From contig CADBVZ010000001.1 of the NCBI GenBank assembly GCA_902798285.1, positions 62,001 through 126,000 of the forward strand: 64,000 nt of DNA, in the 5' to 3' direction. This DNA is from an uncultured Prevotella sp. Its GTDB lineage: Bacteria; Bacteroidota; Bacteroidia; Bacteroidales; Bacteroidaceae. Every line of letters begins with the position of its first letter. Position 1 is the stretch's first letter. Under the pieces are notes generated by a model. It had not been told where the DNA came from and ran no database searches. It worked only from the letters and a program-made list of their open reading frames with translations. Of the stretch, positions 56,396 to 63,046 are shown in pieces. Made by a program: the position numbers and the translations under genes.

Positions 56396-56440
56396 CCTCC
56401 GCCTTTGCAGTTTTTTACTTGCAAAGACGGAGGTTTCAAT
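56396..56440 (+). terminator. Terminator after the esterase gene
   Basis: A 13-bp stem with one mismatch (56396-56408 with 56421-56433) and a T-rich tail. Confidence 0.82.
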
Positions 56441-56449
56441 TTATTTTCT

Positions 56450-56457
56450 TATCTTTG
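56450..56457 (+). promoter_or_regulatory. -7 element of the secreted protein gene
   Basis: TATCTTTG lies 15-27 bases before the two candidate ATGs. Confidence 0.65.
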
Positions 56458-56483
56458 CACCCGAAACATAAATGATCATTAAG

Positions 56484-57110
56484 ATGAATAAGAAACCATT
56501 TTTCGAGAATCCGATTGTATTGCTACTCAGCATATTTACGTTGTTGATGCCAGCCATTTCAAGTGCACAGAAGACTGTAGGCAAACTTCATGCGCCCTCC
56601 AGTCCTTCGCCAATCGAGGTTAAGGAGCGCACCATCAGCGATATGCTCTATTATCCCCTCTCGTGTATCGAATCCCCCATGCCCTCAAGAGAACAGGCTG
56701 TGCAGGTGATTACAGACATCTTTGGCAGCTGCGAACACATTAATAACATCTACCCAGGCTTCCATGCTGGTGCTGTCTTTGATTACACTTATCGGGGTAT
56801 CCCCATCGGCATTTGTTATTACGATTGGTATGACAAGCGGACCTGGTATGACTTCTTTTTTGAAACGAAGAACGAAGCCGACAAGTTCTTCAACAAACTT
56901 GTTGATGACATCCGTGGTGCAGGCATCCCGCTCACGAAGGACACAGTATATGGTGGTATGTCCAACCGCAAAAGACCTATTTCCGTCTTTAAATGGGTGG
57001 CAGTTGACTCACCAGTAAAAGTAAAAGAGGTCAGCCCGTCAAATATTGAGACAGCCGATCACGTCGGAAAGTACAAAGTATCATTCAGCGTCACAAAGAC
57101 CAAGAAATAA
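56484..57110 (+). CDS. Secreted protein of unknown function
   Basis: 208 residues from MNKKPFFENPIVLLLSIF, with a signal peptide ending near ISSAQ. An in-frame ATG 12 bases upstream (56472) is also possible. The mature part has a charged, aromatic-rich middle (GICYYDWYDKRTWYDFFFE) and a lysine-rich end. I recognise no family and see no catalytic motif or membrane helix. It is single, with its own promoter, and precedes a 700-base gene-free region. Confidence 0.7.
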   Translation: MNKKPFFENPIVLLLSIFTLLMPAISSAQKTVGKLHAPSSPSPIEVKERTISDMLYYPLSCIESPMPSREQAVQVITDIFGSCEHINNIYPGFHAGAVFDYTYRGIPIGICYYDWYDKRTWYDFFFETKNEADKFFNKLVDDIRGAGIPLTKDTVYGGMSNRKRPISVFKWVAVDSPVKVKEVSPSNIETADHVGKYKVSFSVTKTKK

Positions 57111-57150
57111 TCCACGTCATAGCAACTTCCATTCTAGATTTTCTGTTACA

Positions 57151-57257
57151 GCCTACATGCCTACATAAATACGCTTGAAATGACTTTAAAATAAGGATAT
57201 TTGCAAATTTCAAGCATACATAAAGCCTACATTAAGCATACACACTGCCTACACAAA
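57151..57257. repeat. Iterons: phased GCMTACA repeats
   Basis: GCCTACAT occurs at 57151 and 57159. Four 11-base units then start at 57214, 57225, 57236 and 57247 (GCATACATAAA, GCCTACATTAA, GCATACACACT, GCCTACACAAA). An inverted copy, GGCATGTAGGC, is at 57681-57691. The stretch is in the 698-base gene-free interval 57111-57808. Confidence 0.78.
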
Positions 57258-57351
57258 AAAGGCCATTTTTAAGATTTTCACCCGCCAATATGGGCTTTGT
57301 AGGTAATTTTGTGAGTCTTATAAATTGGCTGTTTGGCGCAAAAATGTCTAC

Positions 57352-57431
57352 AAAAGACTATCTTTTACCCTCTAAAAGACTATCTTTCGCAACCTCATCC
57401 TTGGAGTTTCGATAGGCTAAAGATAGTCTTT
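57352..57431. repeat. AAAGACTATCTTT repeat cluster
   Basis: AAAAGACTATCTTT occurs directly at 57352 and 57374 and as a perfect inverted copy, AAAGATAGTCTTT, at 57419-57431, with a further partial copy near 57441. Copies two and three can form a hairpin. No gene is seen. Confidence 0.72.
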
Positions 57432-57490
57432 CGCACATTGATAGATAGTCTAAAGTCCAGGAAATAATAAAGTAAACTTTCATGGACTAA

Positions 57491-57680
57491 CTTGCGCCCT
57501 TTTAAATTCTCTAGAGAATTTGGAGGTTTAAACGGAGTAAACCCAGACTTTAGACGGAGTAAAGTCCGAAATTCTCTAGAGAATTTATCAGGCTATAACG
57601 TCCAAAACAAAACATAAAAAGTAGAACCATCGGACTTTCAACGGCCCAAAAGGACGACAAAACGCCTCTATTTCGCCAAA
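57491..57680 (+). repeat. Twin-palindrome repeat element, copy B
   Basis: The perfect 18-bp palindrome AAATTCTCTAGAGAATTT occurs at 57504-57521 and 57569-57586, again 65 bases start to start. The spacer has two hairpins with loops AACGGAG and GACGGAG. It matches the reverse complement of copy A, including downstream sequence to about 57650. It lies between convergent genes. Confidence 0.88.
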
Positions 57681-57742
57681 GGCATGTAGGCAAATATACC
57701 ATTTTAGATGAATTTCAGTTAAAACGGCAATCCTGACTATGA

Positions 57743-57784
57743 TAAAAAGAAAGGTGGTGCGTCATTTATTTGGCACACCACCTT
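57743..57784 (-). terminator. Terminator of the outer-membrane protein gene
   Basis: The minus-strand stem AAGGTGGTG/CACCACCTT is followed by TCTTTTTATC, 25 bases after the stop codon. Confidence 0.82.
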
Positions 57785-57808
57785 ATTGGGCAGATTAGAA
57801 TGTAGCAG

Positions 57809-58405
57809 TTAGAACTTATAGCGGACACCAGCCTGAAGGAAGCCCTGATCACCAACACCAAGCTCTACGAAGCCACGGAACTTGCCACCAAACTCTGCTC
57901 CGATGAACGAAGCTTGGAACATGAAGTAAGTGTTTGTCTCATCCTTCGATGTGCCTAACTCGAAGTTCTTGGATTTATTGGTCAGGAAACCTACACCAGC
58001 AGCTGCCTTTGAATACAGACCGAAGTTGTTCTTGTTAATCCAGTAGTACTTAATGCTCGGCATGACAGAAAAGAAGTTACGCTTGATCTCGCCCACCTTC
58101 TCATGACTACTCCTGTTGAGCACATCGCTGTCCCACTTAGAATAGGTAAGTAACCCACCGACAGCCAGACGAGGATTGTTGAAGTGATGGAAATACTCCA
58201 TAGAAATTGGGCCCAGGATGAAGCCATCATCATACTCTTTATTAGAGAAGATCAGGCCAATACCTTCACCAAGTCCATCGCCAAACTGGGCGAGGCTACC
58301 TACGCCATAAGACAGGCTCAGTTCGTTACGCAGATTCTCGTTCTGAGCGTTCACATTCATTGCAGTCATTAAGGCGACTGCGACCATCATCATAATCTTT
58401 TTCAT
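57809..58405 (-). CDS. Outer-membrane beta-barrel protein
   Basis: 198 residues with a signal peptide (MKKIMMMVAVALMTAMNVNA). The mature protein alternates hydrophobic and polar residues in about eight strands, is glycine- and aromatic-rich, and ends in VRYKF with the terminal phenylalanine used by the barrel assembly machinery. It is a small barrel of the Opa/OmpW-like sort. The function is unknown. It has its own promoter and a terminator. Confidence 0.82.
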   Translation of the reverse strand: MKKIMMMVAVALMTAMNVNAQNENLRNELSLSYGVGSLAQFGDGLGEGIGLIFSNKEYDDGFILGPISMEYFHHFNNPRLAVGGLLTYSKWDSDVLNRSSHEKVGEIKRNFFSVMPSIKYYWINKNNFGLYSKAAAGVGFLTNKSKNFELGTSKDETNTYFMFQASFIGAEFGGKFRGFVELGVGDQGFLQAGVRYKF

Positions 58406-58471
58406 TTTACTTTTTTATTTTTTTATTGTTATACTTACTAATTTTTGCGGTGTGATATCTGAATCACGCTG

Positions 58472-58479
58472 CAAAGGTA
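58472..58479 (-). promoter_or_regulatory. -7 element of the outer-membrane protein gene
   Basis: On the minus strand TACCTTTG lies 66 bases before the start. The leader contains a small inverted repeat (GTGAT/ATCAC, 58452-58467). Confidence 0.65.
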
Positions 58480-58549
58480 CGCCCTTTTCTCCATTTCTTT
58501 TTTACTTTTTTACGTTTTTACTTTTTTCTATTGCGGCATATATACAGAA

Positions 58550-58590
58550 TTTGCGACAGAATTGGCGAATTCAGCCAAATCTGTCGCAAA
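58550..58590. repeat. 17-bp hairpin with TGCGACAGA core downstream of the second STAS gene
   Basis: Arms 58550-58566 and 58574-58590 pair with one mismatch around a 7-base loop. They contain the TGCGACAGA/TCTGTCGCA pair also seen after the first STAS gene. It lies 32 bases after the STAS stop on the minus strand and may terminate it. Confidence 0.82.
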
Positions 58591-58621
58591 TCACGTTCTC
58601 AAGTTGTCTATTTTCCTATTT

Positions 58622-58930
58622 TTATCTCTTGACAAACTTAATATAACGGTTGAGTCCTGTCATCTCGAACACTTCAATGATTCTTCTTCCTGCGTTCACA
58701 AACTCAACCTCCGAGTTGTTATATCGCTGCAGGCATAACATAACTGCACGTACGCCAAAGCTGGAAATGTATTCCAACTTTGTGGCATCGAACACTACCT
58801 TGTCAATCTTCTCGTATTTGTACTTGTCAAGTTCTTCACCCAAGTAGGTGGCATTATCCGTAGCAAGATCTTTTCCAAGAACGATATTCAGCGTTTTGCA
58901 AAACACACTAACTTCAAAATCCTTCTCCAT
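58622..58930 (-). CDS. STAS-domain protein (second anti-sigma antagonist)
   Basis: 102 residues, one STAS domain. The phosphosite region is KLEYISSFGVRAVM, aligned with DYISSSGLRLLM of the STAS protein at 54187, and the preceding strand has VVFDAT. It is an orphan without an adjacent kinase or phosphatase. It could share the fused phosphatase-kinase at 51803. Its promoter is back-to-back with that of the SemiSWEET gene. Confidence 0.9.
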   Translation of the reverse strand: MEKDFEVSVFCKTLNIVLGKDLATDNATYLGEELDKYKYEKIDKVVFDATKLEYISSFGVRAVMLCLQRYNNSEVEFVNAGRRIIEVFEMTGLNRYIKFVKR

Positions 58931-58960
58931 TTGTTCGCATTATGTTTGTTATTGACTCTG

Positions 58961-58992
58961 CAAAGATAGTGCAAACCGAACAAAACACCAAA
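58961..58992 (-). promoter_or_regulatory. Promoter of the second STAS gene
   Basis: On the minus strand TTTG (58989-58992), 20 bases, TATCTTTG (58961-58968). Confidence 0.8.
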
Positions 58993-58996
58993 ATAA

Positions 58997-59028
58997 TTTG
59001 GATATTTTTGAAATATGTGCTATCTTTG
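58997..59028 (+). promoter_or_regulatory. Promoter of the SemiSWEET gene
   Basis: TTTG (58997-59000), 20 bases, TATCTTTG (59021-59028). Its -33 element is 4 bases from that of the divergent STAS promoter. Confidence 0.8.
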
Positions 59029-59051
59029 TCCCCAAATAAACATTAATATAT

Positions 59052-59336
59052 ATGGAACAAAGCCTATTTTTTCACATCTGTGGCTACGTCGCCACCATTG
59101 GCATGATTCTTGGTTATCTGCCTCAAGCCATCACTACTATTCGTACGCGTAATACCGACGGCATTGCACTCCCCACGTTTTTGATGATGGGCATCGGTAG
59201 TTTAGCATTCATGCTGCAAGGTCTGCTTCATGAGCCAGAAATCATCTGGTCCATGTTTCTCACCAATCTGATAACGGCAGCATGCAGCGTCATTATCTTT
59301 AGTATCAAGATCTACAACGATTACATCAAGAAGTAA
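59052..59336 (+). CDS. SemiSWEET (MtN3/PQ-loop) sugar transporter
   Basis: 94 residues with three transmembrane helices. The PQ-loop signature is GYLPQAITTIRTRNTDGIAL between helix one and helix two, and the length is normal for a SemiSWEET half-transporter that dimerises in the inner membrane to move sugars down their gradient. The sugar is unknown. It stands alone, divergent from a STAS gene, and ends at a bidirectional terminator. Confidence 0.92.
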   Translation: MEQSLFFHICGYVATIGMILGYLPQAITTIRTRNTDGIALPTFLMMGIGSLAFMLQGLLHEPEIIWSMFLTNLITAACSVIIFSIKIYNDYIKK

Positions 59337-59354
59337 ACATCAAAAGAAAGCGCA

Positions 59355-59390
59355 ACAGTCCCGTTAATTAACTCAAATTAACGGGACTGT
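59355..59390. terminator. Bidirectional terminator between SemiSWEET and DUF4130 genes
   Basis: A perfect 15-bp stem (59355-59369 with 59376-59390) with a 6-base loop lies between convergent genes. Confidence 0.87.
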
Positions 59391-59461
59391 CTTTCAAAAA
59401 CAAGTTTTTTTCTGCCTATTTCAAGAATTTTTGTTTATCTTTGCATCGAGATTAACGACAA

Positions 59462-60235
59462 CTACTTGTTCTTCTCGGTCATGTATTTCCAGTAGCGGCG
59501 AGGCATGTCTTTCAACTGTTTACGAGGGTTCATACGCTCCTTGATACAGATGGCCTTGAAATAGGTGCGCCAGAGATCCTGAAGCAGTTGGTCGTCGCTG
59601 CTGAGCACGTCGGCATTAAGTTGGCCGTTCTGAAGACTAAAGGGAACAGCGGATTCATCCTCAAAGGTGATATGAATCACCTGCCGTCCATCATAATAAT
59701 ACCCATAATGGCGCTTTGCATCGTAAATGAGCCAAGGCTGGTCATTGAAACGATCCTGGAAATGATCAATTACAATGGGCAGCACGTTATGATCGGGACT
59801 GACCACACTGAGATAGGTGCCGTCCTTGGCTTTCTGGAAACGGACGAACTGCTTCATCCTTAATTGCTCATGGAGTACCTTTCGGGCGATATTAGTAACC
59901 ACCAGTACATCGTTATCAGCAAAGTTCCTGGAGATATCTCCCTGCCGAAATACCTTGCATAAATAATGAAACAATGGCTGATAAAGCTCTGGTAATTCCG
60001 ACAGCCAACTGACGGAGATTAGTTTGAGAGCTTCGCGTGACAGACGTTTCTCTAAGCCCGTCCACACACGACGTGCTTTCTCTTCGTCGGTCGTCACCTG
60101 ATAGAGATGGTTACAGAACAGCGGTAACGTCTCTCCTTCAGCCAACAACTGTTCTGGCTGTTCATGTAGGGCAAAGGAGTCAAAGACTGCCGATAGAAGC
60201 CCATCCATCGTTCCGTCAAACGTATATACCGTCAT
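59462..60235 (-). CDS. TIGR03915/DUF4130-family DNA metabolism protein
   Basis: 257 residues. The start MTVYTFDGTMDGLLSAVFDSF and the end ERMNPRKQLKDMPRRYWKYM are characteristic of the TIGR03915/DUF4130 family, which is regularly encoded next to a radical SAM protein of the TIGR03916 family. It overlaps that partner by 4 bases here. Members are annotated as probable DNA metabolism proteins; the biochemical role is unknown to me. It has no signal peptide or membrane helix. Confidence 0.88.
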   Translation of the reverse strand: MTVYTFDGTMDGLLSAVFDSFALHEQPEQLLAEGETLPLFCNHLYQVTTDEEKARRVWTGLEKRLSREALKLISVSWLSELPELYQPLFHYLCKVFRQGDISRNFADNDVLVVTNIARKVLHEQLRMKQFVRFQKAKDGTYLSVVSPDHNVLPIVIDHFQDRFNDQPWLIYDAKRHYGYYYDGRQVIHITFEDESAVPFSLQNGQLNADVLSSDDQLLQDLWRTYFKAICIKERMNPRKQLKDMPRRYWKYMTEKNK

Positions 60236-61503
60236 TCGCCAAAGTCTATTTCTAATTGTTGTTCTTCTGCAGCCCGCTTCTGTTGCGCCTTCGAAATAAG
60301 CAGAGGGCGTAACCGCTCAGGGTGCAGTTCATTAATCCCCACAATGGGTACGGAATAGGCTGAAGACAGTTCGTAACAGGTGATGAAATACTTCGCCTTC
60401 TTCATGACCACACCCATCTTCTTCAGGTCGTAAGATGTAAGACGGTTAAACCGTCGCGAGTTGACAATGAGCCAAGCCGACTTGGTGCCGAGTCCTGGCA
60501 CACGGAGCAATTGTTCGTAATCGGCCGTATTAATATCAACGGGAAAGTACTCTGGATGACGCAAGGCCCATGCAATTTTCGGGTCTACCTCCAGATCAAG
60601 GTTCATATGCTGGTCGTCAACAATCTCCTCTACCTTAAAATGATAGAAACGCAGAAGCCAGTCAGCCTGATACAGACGATTCTCACGTACCAAAGGAGGT
60701 TGTTTCAACAGTGGCAGACGCGGATCGTAGGTATTCACGCTCACATAGCCGGAGTAATACACGCGACGCATCGTAGGCTGTCCATAAAGCATGGACGACA
60801 TAGTCAGAATATCCTTATCGGTCTCCTTGGTGGCTCCCACTATCATCTGAGTGGATTGTCCGGCAGGCACAAAGCGGGGCACATTCCGCATTCGTTTCCT
60901 ATCCTCTTTATTCTCAAGCACCCCTTGTTGTATCAGTTTCATGGGTTGGAACACACTCTTGTGGTCTTTCTCAGGAGCTAACAACTTCAAAGATTCCTCC
61001 TTCGGAATCTCGATGTTCACACTCATGCGGTCGGCATAGCGTCCGGCCTCATTTATCAACTCCTGAGAAGCACCAGGAATACTCTTCAGGTGGATATAAC
61101 CGTTAAAGCGGTGGACAAGGCGCAGATCACGGGCAATAGCCGCCAATCGTTCCATTGTATAATCAGGATTACGTACTACCCCACTCGACAGAAAGAGACC
61201 CTCAATGTAGTTACGACGGTAGAACTCCATCGTGATCTCTTCCAACTCACTGACAGAGAGTGTGGCGCGCTTAATATCATTAGAACGACGGTTGATACAA
61301 TAGGCGCAGTCGTACATACAATAATTCGTGAGCATCACTTTCAACAAAGAGATACAACGCCCATCATCGGCAAACGAATGACAGATACCAATGCCCCCTA
61401 CGGCAGAGCCTACCATGCCCTGCTTACCTTTGCGCACCGTACCGCTCGACGAGCACGACACATCGTACTTCGCCGATTCTGCGAGGATACGCAGCTTCTC
61501 CAT
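60232..61503 (-). CDS. Putative DNA modification/repair radical SAM protein (TIGR03916-like)
   Basis: 423 residues from MEKLRILAESAKYD. The radical SAM cluster motif CMYDCAYC is preceded by CISLLKVMLTNY. The C-terminal region has a helix-hairpin-helix typical of DNA binding (VDINTADYEQLLRVPGLGTK). The enzyme uses a [4Fe-4S] cluster and S-adenosylmethionine; the substrate is unproven. Longer starts exist (61521 and further), but the -7 element at 61529-61536 makes 61503 the better choice, with 61521 possible if leaderless. It is translationally coupled to the DUF4130 gene. Confidence 0.88.
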   Translation of the reverse strand: MEKLRILAESAKYDVSCSSSGTVRKGKQGMVGSAVGGIGICHSFADDGRCISLLKVMLTNYCMYDCAYCINRRSNDIKRATLSVSELEEITMEFYRRNYIEGLFLSSGVVRNPDYTMERLAAIARDLRLVHRFNGYIHLKSIPGASQELINEAGRYADRMSVNIEIPKEESLKLLAPEKDHKSVFQPMKLIQQGVLENKEDRKRMRNVPRFVPAGQSTQMIVGATKETDKDILTMSSMLYGQPTMRRVYYSGYVSVNTYDPRLPLLKQPPLVRENRLYQADWLLRFYHFKVEEIVDDQHMNLDLEVDPKIAWALRHPEYFPVDINTADYEQLLRVPGLGTKSAWLIVNSRRFNRLTSYDLKKMGVVMKKAKYFITCYELSSAYSVPIVGINELHPERLRPLLISKAQQKRAAEEQQLEIDFGE

Positions 61504-61528
61504 AGTCTTTTCTGTTAGCATACGGGTG

Positions 61529-61536
61529 CAAAGATA
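61529..61536 (-). promoter_or_regulatory. -7 element of the radical SAM gene
   Basis: On the minus strand TATCTTTG follows directly on the terminator of the preceding GH43 gene. Confidence 0.72.
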
Positions 61537-61539
61537 CAA

Positions 61540-61570
61540 GAAAGGTGCACCATAAGTCGGTACACCTTTC
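61540..61570 (-). terminator. Terminator of the GH43 operon
   Basis: A 12-base stem with one mismatch (GAAAGGTG and CACCTTTC outer parts) and a 7-base loop. The T-rich tail merges into the next promoter. Confidence 0.75.
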
Positions 61571-61592
61571 AAACTTTAACGTTTTTTATTGT

Positions 61593-63044
61593 TTAGTGTA
61601 TGCGGAAGTTCCACTTAGAATTGTCGCTATTGAAATCATACTCGGCAAGCGTTGGTGTACTGTCGGCTACAGAATAGAGGCAATACTTGGTATTGACACC
61701 CTCCTGTCCGGGGATGGCCTTCGGCATGATACGGTAGGTACCATCGGTAAGCTGTTCGATACGCCAGAGCTGTTCATCGGCACCTGTATAGGTGGGAACG
61801 ACTGTTACTTCCTTGTTGGCAGTAGCTGCAAGCGCGCGTTCTGTACCTTCGATGGTAATCTTGAAATACGAATTGCTGAGATAGCCGCCAGCTTCGTTCA
61901 CAGGAGTAACGGTCCAACGCTGGTGAGGACGGTACATATAGTCGCCGATACGGGCTGGGATGTTACCCTCGGGCCAAGTGCCAGCAACCTCTGCTAACGT
62001 CTGGTTAGCAACAGGTTTAACAGGCTGTTCCATCTGATTACGATTAAACCAACCCTGACGCTCCTGCTGCATACGAACGAAATCAACAGCAAGCTCCAGA
62101 GCATAGCCACGACGCTCACTCAGAATAGCCAGATTGCCACCCTTGAAGTTATCACCGGCTACGGGCCAACCATTCTTCCATACAATCGGACGGACAGCAA
62201 GCGTAGAACGGCCACTCAGTTCGAAGTCGGCCTCCCAGTGGAACGACATAACCTCAACACCCTCGTCGATGATGTAGCGTCCGAAGTGGCCAGCGCCACA
62301 GGCGCGCTCTTCAGCGGCAATCACCATCTTACCACCACCGTGGTACATGTCACGACCTACGTTGTCGAGGTAAGGACCTTCTACGCTCTTTGAGCGGCCT
62401 ACCACGATATTATAGGTAGAGTTCACACCGTCGCAGCAAGTGCCGTGGGTGCCTAACAGATAATACCAGCCATCACGGTACATGAGATCAGAAGCCTCAC
62501 AGTCGATAGCGATATCCTTCTCCTTGTTACCCTTCACACGGAAACCGGTCTTGGGATCGAGCTCAATCAGTCGGATGGTGCCGAAATAGGTACCGTAGCT
62601 TACCCACAGGCGACCTGTGGTGGGATCGAGCAACAGACCTGGGTCGATGGCATCCTGATCCTCCATACCATCAGAGGCACAAACCTCTACGGCCTCACTC
62701 CACTTAAAGTCAGGCGATTTAGGATCGAGGGTCTTATTCCACATGGTGAGGATGCGACCAGCATGACCACCACCTAAACCACCACCGGTAGCACCATAAA
62801 TACAGAGGTAACGATCGCCAATCTTCAGAACATCGGGGGCTGCACCGCCACCAGGACGGTCAGCACCGCTGTTCCAACTCCAGCCGTCTTCTGAGATCAA
62901 ACCACCGCCACCAGTGCCGAAGGTATAGTATTTACCGTCGCACTCTGCGATAGTCGAGGGATCGTGGATATAGGGTGCGCCTATCTGCGCATTGGCAGCA
63001 GCAGTCATAGCTAATACTGCCAGAAGTGTATGTAGTCTTTTCAT
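61593..63044 (-). CDS. GH43-family glycosidase with ricin-like C-terminal domain
   Basis: 483 residues with a signal peptide (MKRLHTLLAVLAMTAAANAQ). The five-bladed propeller has the base Asp in YIHDPSTIAECDGKYY, the modulating Asp in QDAIDPGLLLD and the acid Glu in IDCEASDLMYRDGWYY, as in arabinanase or arabinofuranosidase-type GH43 enzymes. Residues about 360-483 look like a beta-trefoil/ricin-type domain (HQRWTVTPVNEAGGYLSN, DEQLWRIEQLTDGTYRIMP). It is the last gene of an operon, two bases after the truncated upstream gene. The substrate is probably arabinan or arabinoxylan side chains. Confidence 0.87.
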   Translation of the reverse strand: MKRLHTLLAVLAMTAAANAQIGAPYIHDPSTIAECDGKYYTFGTGGGGLISEDGWSWNSGADRPGGGAAPDVLKIGDRYLCIYGATGGGLGGGHAGRILTMWNKTLDPKSPDFKWSEAVEVCASDGMEDQDAIDPGLLLDPTTGRLWVSYGTYFGTIRLIELDPKTGFRVKGNKEKDIAIDCEASDLMYRDGWYYLLGTHGTCCDGVNSTYNIVVGRSKSVEGPYLDNVGRDMYHGGGKMVIAAEERACGAGHFGRYIIDEGVEVMSFHWEADFELSGRSTLAVRPIVWKNGWPVAGDNFKGGNLAILSERRGYALELAVDFVRMQQERQGWFNRNQMEQPVKPVANQTLAEVAGTWPEGNIPARIGDYMYRPHQRWTVTPVNEAGGYLSNSYFKITIEGTERALAATANKEVTVVPTYTGADEQLWRIEQLTDGTYRIMPKAIPGQEGVNTKYCLYSVADSTPTLAEYDFNSDNSKWNFRIH

Positions 63045-63046
63045 TT

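Noticed and set aside
57304..57311. TAATTTTG as a promoter inside the gene-free region
   Set aside because: No -33 TTTG at suitable distance and no gene or terminator downstream that would define a transcript.
57151..57691. A MITE bounded by GCCTACATGCC inverted ends
   Set aside because: The 11-bp ends match exactly, but the sequence is also part of a local repeat series and similarity stops at once beyond it; copy A lacks these ends, so a mobile element boundary is not supported.
57111..57808. Possible CRISPR array from the spaced repeats
   Set aside because: The 11-bp units have no spacers between them and the other repeats are inverted or too few; no cas genes are present.
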